From Rugalucina vietnamica (lineage: Eukaryota; Mollusca; Bivalvia; Lucinida; Lucinidae), in NCBI GenBank assembly GCA_964017185.1, contig OZ024870.1, forward strand, positions 33,503,621 to 33,567,620: a stretch of DNA of 64,000 bases, given 5' to 3'. Numbering within the stretch: the stretch's first letter is position 1; every line of letters begins with the position of its first letter. The position numbers and the translations under genes are program-made. The notes beneath the pieces are model-generated. The model was not told where the DNA came from. It worked only from the letters and a program-made list of their open reading frames with translations, and did no database searches. This document shows, piece by piece, positions 55,157-64,000 of this stretch.

Positions 55157-56960
55157 CAGTGACAAAAATAAACTTTTAGGTGTAAATTTCAGGAAGTTTA
55201 CAGGAGTAATTGTAATCTGCTGCTTTGATAAAAATCTCGAAATTAAATTTAGCTGAGGATAAAATGCTGATTAAATATTTTTGTAAGGTTAGTGCATATA
55301 CAAAATTATTTTTTTTTCACTCGTTAATTTGCATGTTGTTTCATGTAAAAACAAAATGGCTGCCTGCTCAGCATTTGAAGCCTATTGAGAGTCAAAATGG
55401 TTTGAATGATGGGTTAGAAAGATAATCAATGATGGTGTTGATGCCTCAACAAGGAAATTTCAGGCTCGTTTTCAGATTATTGGAGTCTCATCCTCGGCAG
55501 AGCCTGGGATGAAACTTGAATAATCTGAAAACTTGCCTCAGATTTCATTGTCTCGGCCTCAACATCATCATAGATTCTTTTAGTCTAGCACACGTGTAGT
55601 CGCCATCAGGGACTTAAAGTATGACGTCACCACACGAAGCATCATAGACTGAAGGCTTGTGATTCTGAAACTTGGATGGATCACCAGAGACTATACCACC
55701 TATGGTGGAGCATCAGGGACTAAATTCTGGTGGTTATAATAGATTTCCGAATGAAGTGTTTTGATTTTGAAATATGAATGGGTCATCAGGGACTGATTGT
55801 TTTTACACCTCGTTGGGATTGAAGGACAGAAGTACATGTACATGTATAATTATTTTACTGTTTTAATGGAGCATTCAGGATAAACGTCTGGCATTTTGAA
55901 ACATCATAACGAAAACTTGCCTATGCAATAAACAGATATTTTTTGAGCTTGAAATATTGAAAAAAATTAGCTGAAAACTTTTGATATTTTTCTGAATTTT
56001 GCTCAAAATATAGATTGTGGGTACACGTTAGAACCGCCTCGTCGTGGTGACAAAAATAAACTTTTAGGTGTTAATTTCAGGAAGTTTACAGTAGTAATTG
56101 TAGTCTGCTGCTTTGATAAAAATCTCGAAATTAAATTTAGCTGAGGATAAAATGCTGATTAAATATTTTTGTAAGGTTAGTGCATATACAAATTTTTTTT
56201 TCACTCGTTAATTTGCATGTTGTTTCATGTAAAAACAAAATGGCTGACTGAACAGCATTTGAAGCCTATTGAGAGTCAAAATGGTTTGAATGATGGGTGA
56301 GAAAAATAATCAATGATGGTGTTGATGCCTCAACAAGGAAATTTCAGGCTCGTTTTCAGATTATTGGAGTCTCATCCTCGGCAGAGCCTGGGATGAAACT
56401 TGAATAATCTGAAAACTTGCCTCAGATTTCATTGTCTCGGCCTCAACATCATCATAGATTCTTTTAGTCTAGCACACGTGTAGTCGCCATCAGGGACTTA
56501 AAGTATGACGTCACCACACGAAGCATCATAGACTGAAGGCTTGTGATTCTGAAACTTGGATGGATCACCAGAGACTATACCACCTATGGTGGAGCATCAG
56601 GGACTAAATTCTGGTGGTTATAATAGATTTCCGAATGAAGTGTTTTGATTTTGAAATATGAAAGGGACTGATTGTTTTTACACCTCGTTGGGATTGAAGG
56701 AAATCTGGTGAATTTGAAAACTGAATGGATCATCTGGGACAGACGTATATGTACATGTATAATTATTTTACTGTTTTAATGTAACATTCAGGATAAACGT
56801 CTGGCATTTTTAAACATGATTACGAAAACTTGCCCATGCAGTATACAGAGATTTTTAAAGTTGTAAAAAATGAAAATTTTCAGCAGGAAAAAATTGATAT
56901 TTTTCTTATTTTTGCTCAAAATATAGATTGTGGGTACACGTTAGAACCGCTTCGACGAGG
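55157..56960 (+). repeat. Tandem segmental duplication, ~890-bp unit
   Basis: GTGACAAAAATAAACTTTTAGG starts at about 55159 and 56047. The two copies are nearly identical through CATCAGGGACTTAAAGTATG. Copy 1 ends in half a palindromic element; copy 2 has the whole one. Copy 2 lacks a short stretch near 55785. Confidence 0.93.
55904..56046 (-). mobile_element. Half palindromic element, copy f
   Basis: CATAACGAAAACTTGCC to GAACCGCCTCGTCG. It is cut at the centre of the palindrome by the duplication junction. Confidence 0.85.
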
Positions 56961-57085
56961 CGGTTCTAACGAATACACATAATCTATGTTTTGGAGCAAA
57001 AATAAGAAAAATAGGTATACTCCTGCATACCCCAGTTTTGCTATATAAAAGTGGGGTATACATTACACGGACATGTTTTCGTAAT
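56819..57085 (-). mobile_element. Palindromic element, copy g (complete)
   Basis: ATTACGAAAACTTGCCC at the left and GGACATGTTTTCGTAAT at the right. The centre is CGCTTCGACGAGGCGG. Confidence 0.9.
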
Positions 57086-58109
57086 GTGAATTGAGAATCT
57101 GGGATAAAGGTCTGACAAATTTTCAACTTCAATGGAGCACCGAATTCTTGGTTTGGAAACATTAATGGATTTTCAGGGACTGAAGTCTACATGTAATTAT
57201 TAAGATGCTTTAATTTTATATTACTGATCGTTCCAAGGCTATACTTCTGTTGTGGTTTCATTTGATTTATGTTTTGGAGTCGAATTTGTACTGTTTGAAC
57301 CTTATGTACGTTTTCATATGTTTTTATTTAAGTTCAAGTAACTGAGTGGCCGCCTTTTGGGAAATAACTCCTCACTCTACTTACGATATGTTTTATAAGT
57401 ACCTAATTGTCAATTTAGTAGTTTTTCCCACCTCGGTTTTTGGAATGGGAATTTCTGTCTGATTGCACATTTTTCTGATCATTGCCTACTTGTACCTTTT
57501 AATAGAGCTTTAGTGATAGACATCTGGAATTTATGAAACATGGACTGAGCATCTAAGACCAAAGACAAAACTGACCTCATTTAGTTATTCAACACTGGTA
57601 TTTTAAGAAGCCATGCATCATTATCTGTTACAAATATTTGTATAATTGAATATTTAAAAGCAAATGTTTTATATCATTTGTCTAGATGCCGGAACAAAAT
57701 CCTCATTTAAGGTATTCTGCATGTGCATTATTAAAAGTATATGTTACAAATATAAATTTTGTATAATTGAATATTTGCAAACAAATGTCTTAATCTCAAT
57801 ATGAGATATTTGTATCAGCCTGAAGTTTTTTTACCTTGATTATAAACAAATATTTAAATTTTATGGTATCACTTGCTTGTGGGCCTATGCAACAGCTGTA
57901 AGTTCTGTAACATGATGGAATGTTTTGTTGTCCTATGTGAGCACGTGTCTAGTCATTCTGTTACAGTTGTAGCATACTACAAAATTAAAATGTAGTTATC
58001 GTTAAATTTCCATTCACCATTTTGCATTATCTACTGGTTCCCACCTTGCTGAACTCAATATTGGAAATACAGGTAACCAAAACCCTACTTGGATTATTGA
58101 TTTTTTTCA

Positions 58110-58110
58110 C

Positions 58111-58156
<46 letters not shown>

Positions 58157-58165
58157 GTGTGTGTG
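58110..58165 (+). repeat. (CG)n(TG)n microsatellite
   Basis: A CGCGCG run passes into a TG run with one interruption. It lies at the junction of the two ~1-kb duplicates. Confidence 0.97.
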
Positions 58166-59119
58166 CCAGGCGTTTGGAAACATTAATGGATTTTCAGGGA
58201 CTGAAATCTACATGTAATTATTTAGATGCTTTAATTTTATATTACTGTTCATTTCAAGGCGATACTTCTGTTGTGGTTCCATTTTTTTCTTATGTACGTT
58301 TTCATATTTTTATTTAAGTTCAGGTAACTGAGTGGCTGCCTATTGGGAAATAGCTGCTCACTCGGCTTACGATACATGTTTTCTTTGTAGAAGTACCTAA
58401 TTGTCAATTTAGTTTTTCCCACTTCGATTTTTGGAGTGGGAATTTCTTTCTGATTGCGCCTTTTCCTGATCATAACCTTCTTGTCCATTTTAACTCATGA
58501 AAGCCTGGCGTCCCTTTTATAAATGGGACATAAGCAAGCAGAATAGCCCCAGATGGACTAAACTTTTAAAATCACTCCTAACACCCCTAAAACAGAAAGT
58601 GGGCCCATCCAAATGATAATGATGGGAGAATCCAATCGTCAAATATGGATTAATTAATAGAGCTTTAGTGATAGACATCTGGAATTTAATAAAACATGGA
58701 CTGAGCATCTAAGACCAAAAACTTTTCAATAAAATAAAACGGACCTCATTTAGTTATTCAACGCTGGTATTTTAAGAGCCATGCATCATTATCTGTTACA
58801 AATATTTGTATAATTGAAAATGAAAGAAGCAAATGTTGTATATCACTTGTCTAGATGCCGGAACAAAACCCTCATTTAAGGTATTCTGCATGTGCATTAT
58901 CAAAAGCAATGCATCATTACATGTTACACATATCTGTATAATTGAATATTTGCAAACAAATGTCTTATATCAATATTCTAGAGACAATATGAGCTATATG
59001 TATCATTCTGAAGTTTTGTGACCTTTATTATCAACTTATATTTAAATTTTATAGTATCACTTGCTCGTGGGCCTATGCAACAGCTGTAGGTTCTCCAATA
59101 TGATGGTATGTTTTGTTGT

Positions 59120-59703
59120 GAGACCTGGACAGTATACCAACGCCATGCAAAGAGACTTAACCATTTCCACTTAAGCTGTTTGAGAAAGTTGTTAAAAATC
59201 AAATGGCAGGACAAGATTCCAGACACAGAGGTCCTGAGGAAAGCAGGGATGCAAAGCATGCATACAGTCTTAAAGCTAGCACAGCTAAGACTGCTAAGAC
59301 TGGCCATGTTATAAGAATGCCTGATGTGCGACTTCCAAAGAAAGTTTTCTATGGAGAACTACAGGAGGGAAAGCGCTCTCAAGGTGGCCAAAAGAAACGC
59401 TACAAAGACACCCTCAAAGCCTCTCTGAAGGATTTCGAAATACCAATGGGGTCCTGGGAACAGACTGCACAGGAGCGATCAAAGTGGCGAGGTCTCATCA
59501 ACAAAGGAGCAGCTCTCTATGAAAAGAAGAGAATCTGTGAAGCTGAAAGAAAGCGAAGAGAGCGCAAAGCCAAAACAAATGTGCCACCAGCAGACTCTAT
59601 GACATTGACTTGCTCTACTTGCAACCGACAGTTTAGAGCCAGAATTGGCCTAGTCAGCCATCAAAGAACTCACCAACACACATCAGCACTATTCAAGAAA
59701 TAA
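59120..59703 (+). pseudogene. LINE ORF2 C-terminus with C2H2 finger, frameshifted
   Basis: It reads ETWTVYQRHAKRLNHFHLSC, LRKLLKIKWQDKIPDTEVL and KAGM, then shifts frame near 59290. It continues GHVIRMPDVRLPKKVFYGEL, QGGQKKRYKDTLKASLKDF and a C-terminal finger CSTCNRQFRARIGLVSHQRT (C-x2-C-x12-H-x3-H). The order matches the region after the reverse transcriptase in a widespread animal non-LTR family often mislabelled as a host gene. The polymerase and endonuclease are missing. Confidence 0.88.
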
Positions 59704-59738
59704 TGATGGTCTTTCTCATTAGTGAGAGACGAACTATC
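59120..59738 (+). mobile_element. 5'-truncated LINE with 12-bp TSD
   Basis: ATGTTTTGTTGT flanks it at 59108-59119 and 59739-59750. The sister duplicate at about 57921-57932 has one copy and no insertion. The 3' end lacks a poly(A) tail. Confidence 0.93.
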
Positions 59739-59939
59739 ATGTTTTGTTGTCCAATATGAACACGTGTCTAGTCATTCTGTTACAGTTATAGAATGCTAGT
59801 ACTATATAATTAAAATGTAGTTATCGTTAACTTGCCATTCGACATTTTGAATTATCTACTGGTTCCCACCTTATTGAAATCAATATTGAAAATACAGGTA
59901 ACCAAAGCCCTACTTTGATTATTGATTTTTTCCAAGGTT

Positions 59940-60750
59940 ACCATTTTTGGTTACCTGTATTTCCAATATTGATTATGTTAAACTGGGACCCAGCAGATCA
60001 TGCGAAAATGGTGAATGAAATCAACTGTTATATCACAAAAGAATCTTCTGGTTGATATGAATCTGAGAAATAGTGAATAATTTTAAGGATAAAATTAATT
60101 ATTTCATTACCTAAGTTGATCTCTTTTTCAGTATGTTAGGCTGAATTCTTAATTTTTGTCCCTTTTGCTTGTGTTTCCCTACTTCCAATTAGATTTTATA
60201 CTCATTTTAAATGATTTGTAAATAACTGTTATTAGTACATGGCCAAACACCGTTTTAAACTGCAACACTGTTTACTGTCACAATATCGTTGTCCCGGATC
60301 GTTGTATCACAAGCTATGTCATGTTAGAAAAGACATGGTAATACACTTTTCTTTAACGCGTTTACACTGTACACATATTTTGCTAAATGTTTCTCGGTAG
60401 TCCAACGTTCCAAGTAAAAAATGTGCGGGAGCAGTTCAATACGTAATCGGACTTTTTGCCTCTGAAAACCAACATTCTGTATTGATTTTAATTGTTTATA
60501 ATTATGGCGTATGCCCATACTTCTTATATTTTTCTATTTCGTCCAAAATTTTATTGACCAAAAGCCCTTAGAACTGTGTGTAAACCTTGTGATCCTTATA
60601 AATTTGCGTGCATTTCAGTTTTGTTCAGTGCATTTGGACTTCTTAGGCGTGACCTGATTTACGACATCTCTCAGAAAAGGCTGACTCGACCTTTAATATA
60701 TTTAATTCATGTCAATATATGTATACACCATGAATAATTGACTGCCTTAC
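59940..60750. other. No gene seen; short inverted repeat
   Basis: AATACAGGTAACCAAAG..  near 59891 and TTTGGTTACCTGTATTTCC near 59947 are inverted. Otherwise AT-rich. Confidence 0.4.
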
Positions 60751-61491
60751 ACATTTATAGATATTGAGGATGTTTGCTTTTTCGAGGTGGATACCAAATA
60801 TATTTCATCGAGTGAGTTGAAAACATCCGAATTTTCACGAGTGCGCAGCACGAGTGAAAAATTTTATGTTTTATTTTATACTTTACAGTGAAACCCAATG
60901 TATATCAAAACTTGATAAAATTGGTATTTTCATTGATATGAAATTTCACTGATATCAAATCTCACTGATATCAAAAGTCACTAGTGACTGATATCAGCCT
61001 ATATCGTCACTGTAATGACGTCAGATTTTTTGGATTACTTCTGACGTTTCCATTTACTTGACGTCATTAAATATGTCTCACTTCAGAAATTCAAACGCCT
61101 ATAACTCCGTTATTTATGAACGAAAACATAAAGTGTGGGTATTCATTTTCTTAGTTAGAACATAAGGAACAATGTGGTACCAAAATTATTCGTGTTTTCA
61201 AAAATTTTTTGTTTTTGCATTTTTACGGCCTACCTTGTGCATTGGAAAATGCCTGTGCATTGTATAAAATAAAAAGAAAATTTGCTTTTTTTCGGTGAAT
61301 ACCAAATATATTTCATCTCATGAGTTGAAAACATAATAATTTTCACTCGTGCTGCGCACTCGTGAAAATTCTGATGTTTTCAACTCACTCGATGAAATAT
61401 ATTTGGTATTCACCTCAAAAAAGCAAATATCCTCTATTTATTTTATACAATACACGGGCATTTTCCAAATTACAAGGCAGGCGGTGAAAAT

Positions 61492-61532
<41 letters not shown>

Positions 61533-61830
61533 AAACAAATAATTTTGGTACCACATTATTCCTTACGTTCTAACTAAGAAAATGAATACCCACACTTTAT
61601 GTTTTTGTTCATAAATAACTGAGTTATAGGCGTTTGAATTTCTGAAGTGAGACACACTTAATGACGTCAAGTAAATGGAAACGTCAGAAGTAATCCAAAA
61701 TCTACAGTGAAGATATAGGCTGATATCAGTCACTAGTGAAATTTTATATCAGTGAGATTCGATATTAGTGAAATTTCATATCAATGAAGTTTTGATATAC
61801 ATTGGTTTTCACTGTAAAGTATAAAATAAA
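60750..61830. repeat. Inverted pair of the ATATCAGTGA repeat
   Basis: A reversed copy (60766-61268) and a forward copy (61262-61828) of the 9975-10515 repeat meet head to head. The palindromic ACCAAATATATTTCAT modules lie on both sides of the junction. Confidence 0.85.
61494..61528 (+). repeat. Poly(A) run, 35 bases
   Basis: It lies within the forward repeat copy, where sister copies have only a short A-rich stretch. An expansion or assembly artefact is possible. Confidence 0.9.
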
Positions 61831-61984
61831 CATTTTTATATTCTCTGAATCTAGTTCGTTCTATTACACTGAGCGTCGTCGGTCACCGACCCAACATAGA
61901 CACAATCAACTGGGCATCAAACATCTTTATAGCGGCAACACTGAAGAGGTCGAAAATTTTAAGAAAGACTGACTTCAGAATTTA

Positions 61985-62150
61985 TATTGAATTCCCTGTG
62001 GATTAAACAAATCTGAGATCCTTTAAGAGCAGCGAGCATGTTAATGAGGAAAGTGATGGGCCATACCGCGGTTTCGGCTTCTCAAGACTCTTCAGTGACC
62101 CTTCAGATTTGGCAACATGGAGCCAAGGAGAATTATGAGAACCATGGAGT
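61985..62150 (-). repeat. Reversed fragment of the ~330-bp repeat
   Basis: GATCCTTTAAGAGCAGCGAGC and TTTGGCAACATGGAGCC are complements of words in 51090-53860. Confidence 0.75.
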
Positions 62151-62221
62151 AATCATTTAAGATTCTAGTGAAAATTTTCAGTTATTTTTTTTCTTATTTT
62201 TGCTAAAATTATAGACAGTGG

Positions 62222-62340
62222 AAATGACTAGTCTCTTTTCATGGCGTTGTTGTACATTGTCCAGGTCTCACATGCGTATACGAGTTGACAGTACCACAAC
62301 TTTGTAGACTTTCAGCTTGGTAGAACAGAAGGTAAAAGTT
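62222..62340 (-). pseudogene. LINE fragment (same family as 59120)
   Basis: The minus strand reads TKLKVYKVVVLST, then in the next frame LVYACETWTMYNNAMKR. It overlaps the ETWTVY start of the 59120 copy, so it extends that family slightly upstream. Confidence 0.75.
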
Positions 62341-62457
62341 TGACCATAAGCAATAATAAGTTATTGATGGCGATTTATCAAATGTTTGTCCTATATTTTA
62401 GTAATGAATAGTGTTCCATATTTTAATAATACATAAATGAATCTGTCTTCTTTGTAG

Positions 62458-62513
62458 CCTTGAATAGTCTGATATTAAGTGCACTTGTCCGTGGGCCTCT
62501 CCCATGTGAGGAC
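62458..62513 (+). CDS. Possible internal exon, unidentified
   Basis: TTCTTTGTAG then 56 nt open in one frame (LNSLILSALVRGPLPCED), then GAC/GTAAGT. Similar words with a GTAAGT- or GTAGGT-like donor (CACTTGCTYGTGGGCCTATG) occur in both duplicates at about 57870 and 59058. It would require a phase-1 intron before it. No joined gene could be built. Confidence 0.25.
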
Positions 62514-62617
62514 GTAAGTACTCAATTTATTGCCACTCGACGTTACTTTACTTTAAACATATTAAACGCGTTTACCTGTAGACATAATATACAAATAGCA
62601 CAATGTTCCTAGTAAAT

Positions 62618-62720
62618 ATACGAGGGTCATTCAAAACGCAGTGGGACTTTATGATTCTGTAATGAGTTATAACTGTTTTCTCTTTTTTTTCTGAATTTTG
62701 TTTTTTTGTTGAACTTTCTT
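62618..62720 (+). mobile_element. Left end of a mariner-type element
   Basis: TACGAGGGTCATTCAAAACG resembles mariner termini. No matching right end was found in the window. Confidence 0.4.
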
Positions 62721-62904
62721 TAGAAAAGTAAGACAAAGCCAATCTTCTAATATAGATCAAGGTCGTAGAACTATATTTTAATTTTAAATAGAGGTGAATA
62801 AATCATTTTTATGGGAAATTGTCAAAAAAAAAAACACCTATAGATCAAGCATTGTCAATCGCATAAATATATAGCTATATCATCTGTCGCACAAGACACT
62901 AGTT

Positions 62905-63960
62905 CCGCATTTTCTTCGGAGTGGAACAAATTTGTCACCTGTATTATTTGCCCTATTTCTAAATGACCTTTAAGACTTCATGAATAGGCATAGAAAATGT
63001 AAGGGGTTCTATATACGATTATAACCGAATTTCTATATTGTAATATGCCGATGACACTGTTATTTTGCTCTGCATGCAACATGCTTCAAAGAATGAAAAA
63101 GGGAAACAAAATAAAATGAATGTATTCCTTTGTCAAGCTGAAAGTGACAGCTTGATAATAATGTTGACATGGCAAAACTATTGATTTTTGGAACTCGCAA
63201 TGGTGACCTCTTTCATTTCAAAAATAGAGCTTTGTAAAGACTTCCAATATCTAGGATTTATTTTCATCAAAGGCACGAGCTTTTTTAGAGTCAGAAAGCA
63301 TAATTATCAGCAATCTTAGAAAGCTATGCACCTTCAATGCGAGCGAATTCGAAACTAAACTTACAGTTACAGCTGAACAATTTTAGTACACTATTTTGCC
63401 TATTACCCTCTATAGATATGCTATTTAGGTATTTGAGTATACCCCATTGAGAAACTACAAAAATGATCTTTTTTCGGTTTAGGCATCGACTCCCATGTAC
63501 AGGTATCATTCCCCTAAATAAATGGTAGGCGCTTTTCGATAAATCGTGATATCCAACCCCCATCAATTTCAGAGTCATTAAGGCCAACACAGCATTCATT
63601 GGTCAATATTTTACTATGAAGAGGGATCTTTTGTAACTAAAAATGCAGCTATTGCACGGTTATATTCAGTTTGCACTAATGGCGAGGATACTAAGTTTTC
63701 TTATTTTTTCTATTATTTTTTCTTACTGACGGTACATGCATATCAACATGATTGAATCAAATGAGTTAAATATATCCTAATCTCTGTGGGCCGCGTTGAT
63801 CTCCTAGAAACAAAATCATTGACAATCCTAATTTTATCAAAATGTAATTTTTTAAAACACTTCGCGATCTGTATATCCAAGAATTGCATTCTGAAGGCAC
63901 GCCATACTCTACAGGTAAATTAGGAGTAAATGGACCAGGAATCGATGCAATTAAATTTTA
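62905..63960 (+). pseudogene. Decayed LINE reverse transcriptase
   Basis: Reading across frames gives SGTNLSPVLFALFLNDL, stop, DFMNRHRKC, then YADDTVILL at 63044-63070 (the catalytic YADD box), KLLIFGTRNGDLFHFKNR, and KDFQYLGFIFIKG..FFRVRKHNYQQS. These are the expected RT blocks in order, with at least four frameshifts or stops. The family resembles invertebrate LINEs with the FADD/YADD plus KT..F boxes. It continues toward the window edge. Confidence 0.8.
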
Positions 63961-64000
63961 AGTCCCAACATAGACACCAGGTGGGAAACAAAATACATTA

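Larger units (their letters stand above)
57147..59938 (+). repeat. Tandem segmental duplication, ~1.0-kb unit
   Basis: Copy 1 (about 57147-58108) and copy 2 (about 58166-59938) share GTTTGGAAACATTAATGG, the retroelement R end, TAGAGCTTTAGTGATAGACA, TGTCTAGATGCCGGAAC, GTGGGCCTATGCAACAGCTG and ACACGTGTCTAGTCATTCTG, or single-base variants. Copy 2 carries a LINE insertion and the repeat at 58505-58655. A microsatellite marks the junction. Confidence 0.9.

Noticed and set aside
57687-57712. 26-nt segment ATGCCGGAAC.. between AG and GT, also at 58852-58877, as a micro-exon
   Set aside because: Joined to the candidate exon at 43687 it gives an immediate stop (TAA), and no other partner exon was found.
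63324-63599. 91-codon minus-strand frame
   Set aside because: It lies antisense to the decayed reverse transcriptase and has no features of its own.

Overview
This is a window of eukaryotic nuclear DNA, AT-rich and dominated by repeats. The content points to a bivalve mollusc or close relative. It has one intron-containing gene, tRNA-derived SINEs, and several 'pearl'-like elements (a 5' hairpin opening AGCTCACCTG or similar, a core of ~130-180 bp tandem units, and a 3' hairpin) of the kind known from oysters, clams and mussels. It also has degraded LINEs, BED-finger hAT debris and mariner/Harbinger derivatives. No bacterial genes, rRNA, CRISPR arrays or intact tRNA genes were seen. The species cannot be fixed from the sequence alone.

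Layout. 0-2.1 kb holds nothing coding. 2.15-8.92 kb is a Russian doll: a pearl-like element split by a hAT-like transposon (3102-6375), which itself carries a second pearl-like element (3602-5927), plus a third pearl-like insertion (6807-8482). 9.3-10.5 kb holds inverted-repeat elements and a SINE. 12.1-19.4 kb is the one convincing gene, eight coding exons of a MARCH-family (RING-CH) membrane E3 ubiquitin ligase of 520 residues, with every splice phase consistent. Ten copies of one ~235-bp hairpin MITE, each with a 4-bp target duplication, lie in and around it, and the end of its last exon is duplicated downstream. 23.2-28.2 kb is a 5-kb unit bounded by inverted repeats, filled with ~350- and ~187-bp tandem repeats and a broken hAT-like element. 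28.9-33.1 kb holds pearl-like core repeats interrupted by a mariner-like and a Harbinger-like insertion. 36.2-40.1 kb is a tandemly amplified, decayed LINE segment. 40.8-42.2 kb is a block packed with CGTACGAT-type words. 43.7 kb has a good candidate first exon of a second, unidentified gene. 45-60 kb is a patchwork of tandem segmental duplications in which two 5'-truncated LINEs and a retroelement 3' end can be dated against empty paralogous sites. 60.7-64 kb holds an inverted repeat pair and a decayed reverse transcriptase.

The most interesting points are: (1) the MITE family and its 4-bp duplications, including an inverted pair that brackets the catalytic RING-CH exon within 19 and 33 nt; (2) a decayed duplicate of that exon; (3) a SINE that landed at the branch point of the next exon and preserved it by target duplication; (4) a shared GAA-loop 5' hairpin in three otherwise unrelated pearl-like elements; and (5) a 128-bp array carrying eight perfect AGGTCA-n3-TGACCT nuclear-receptor palindromes.
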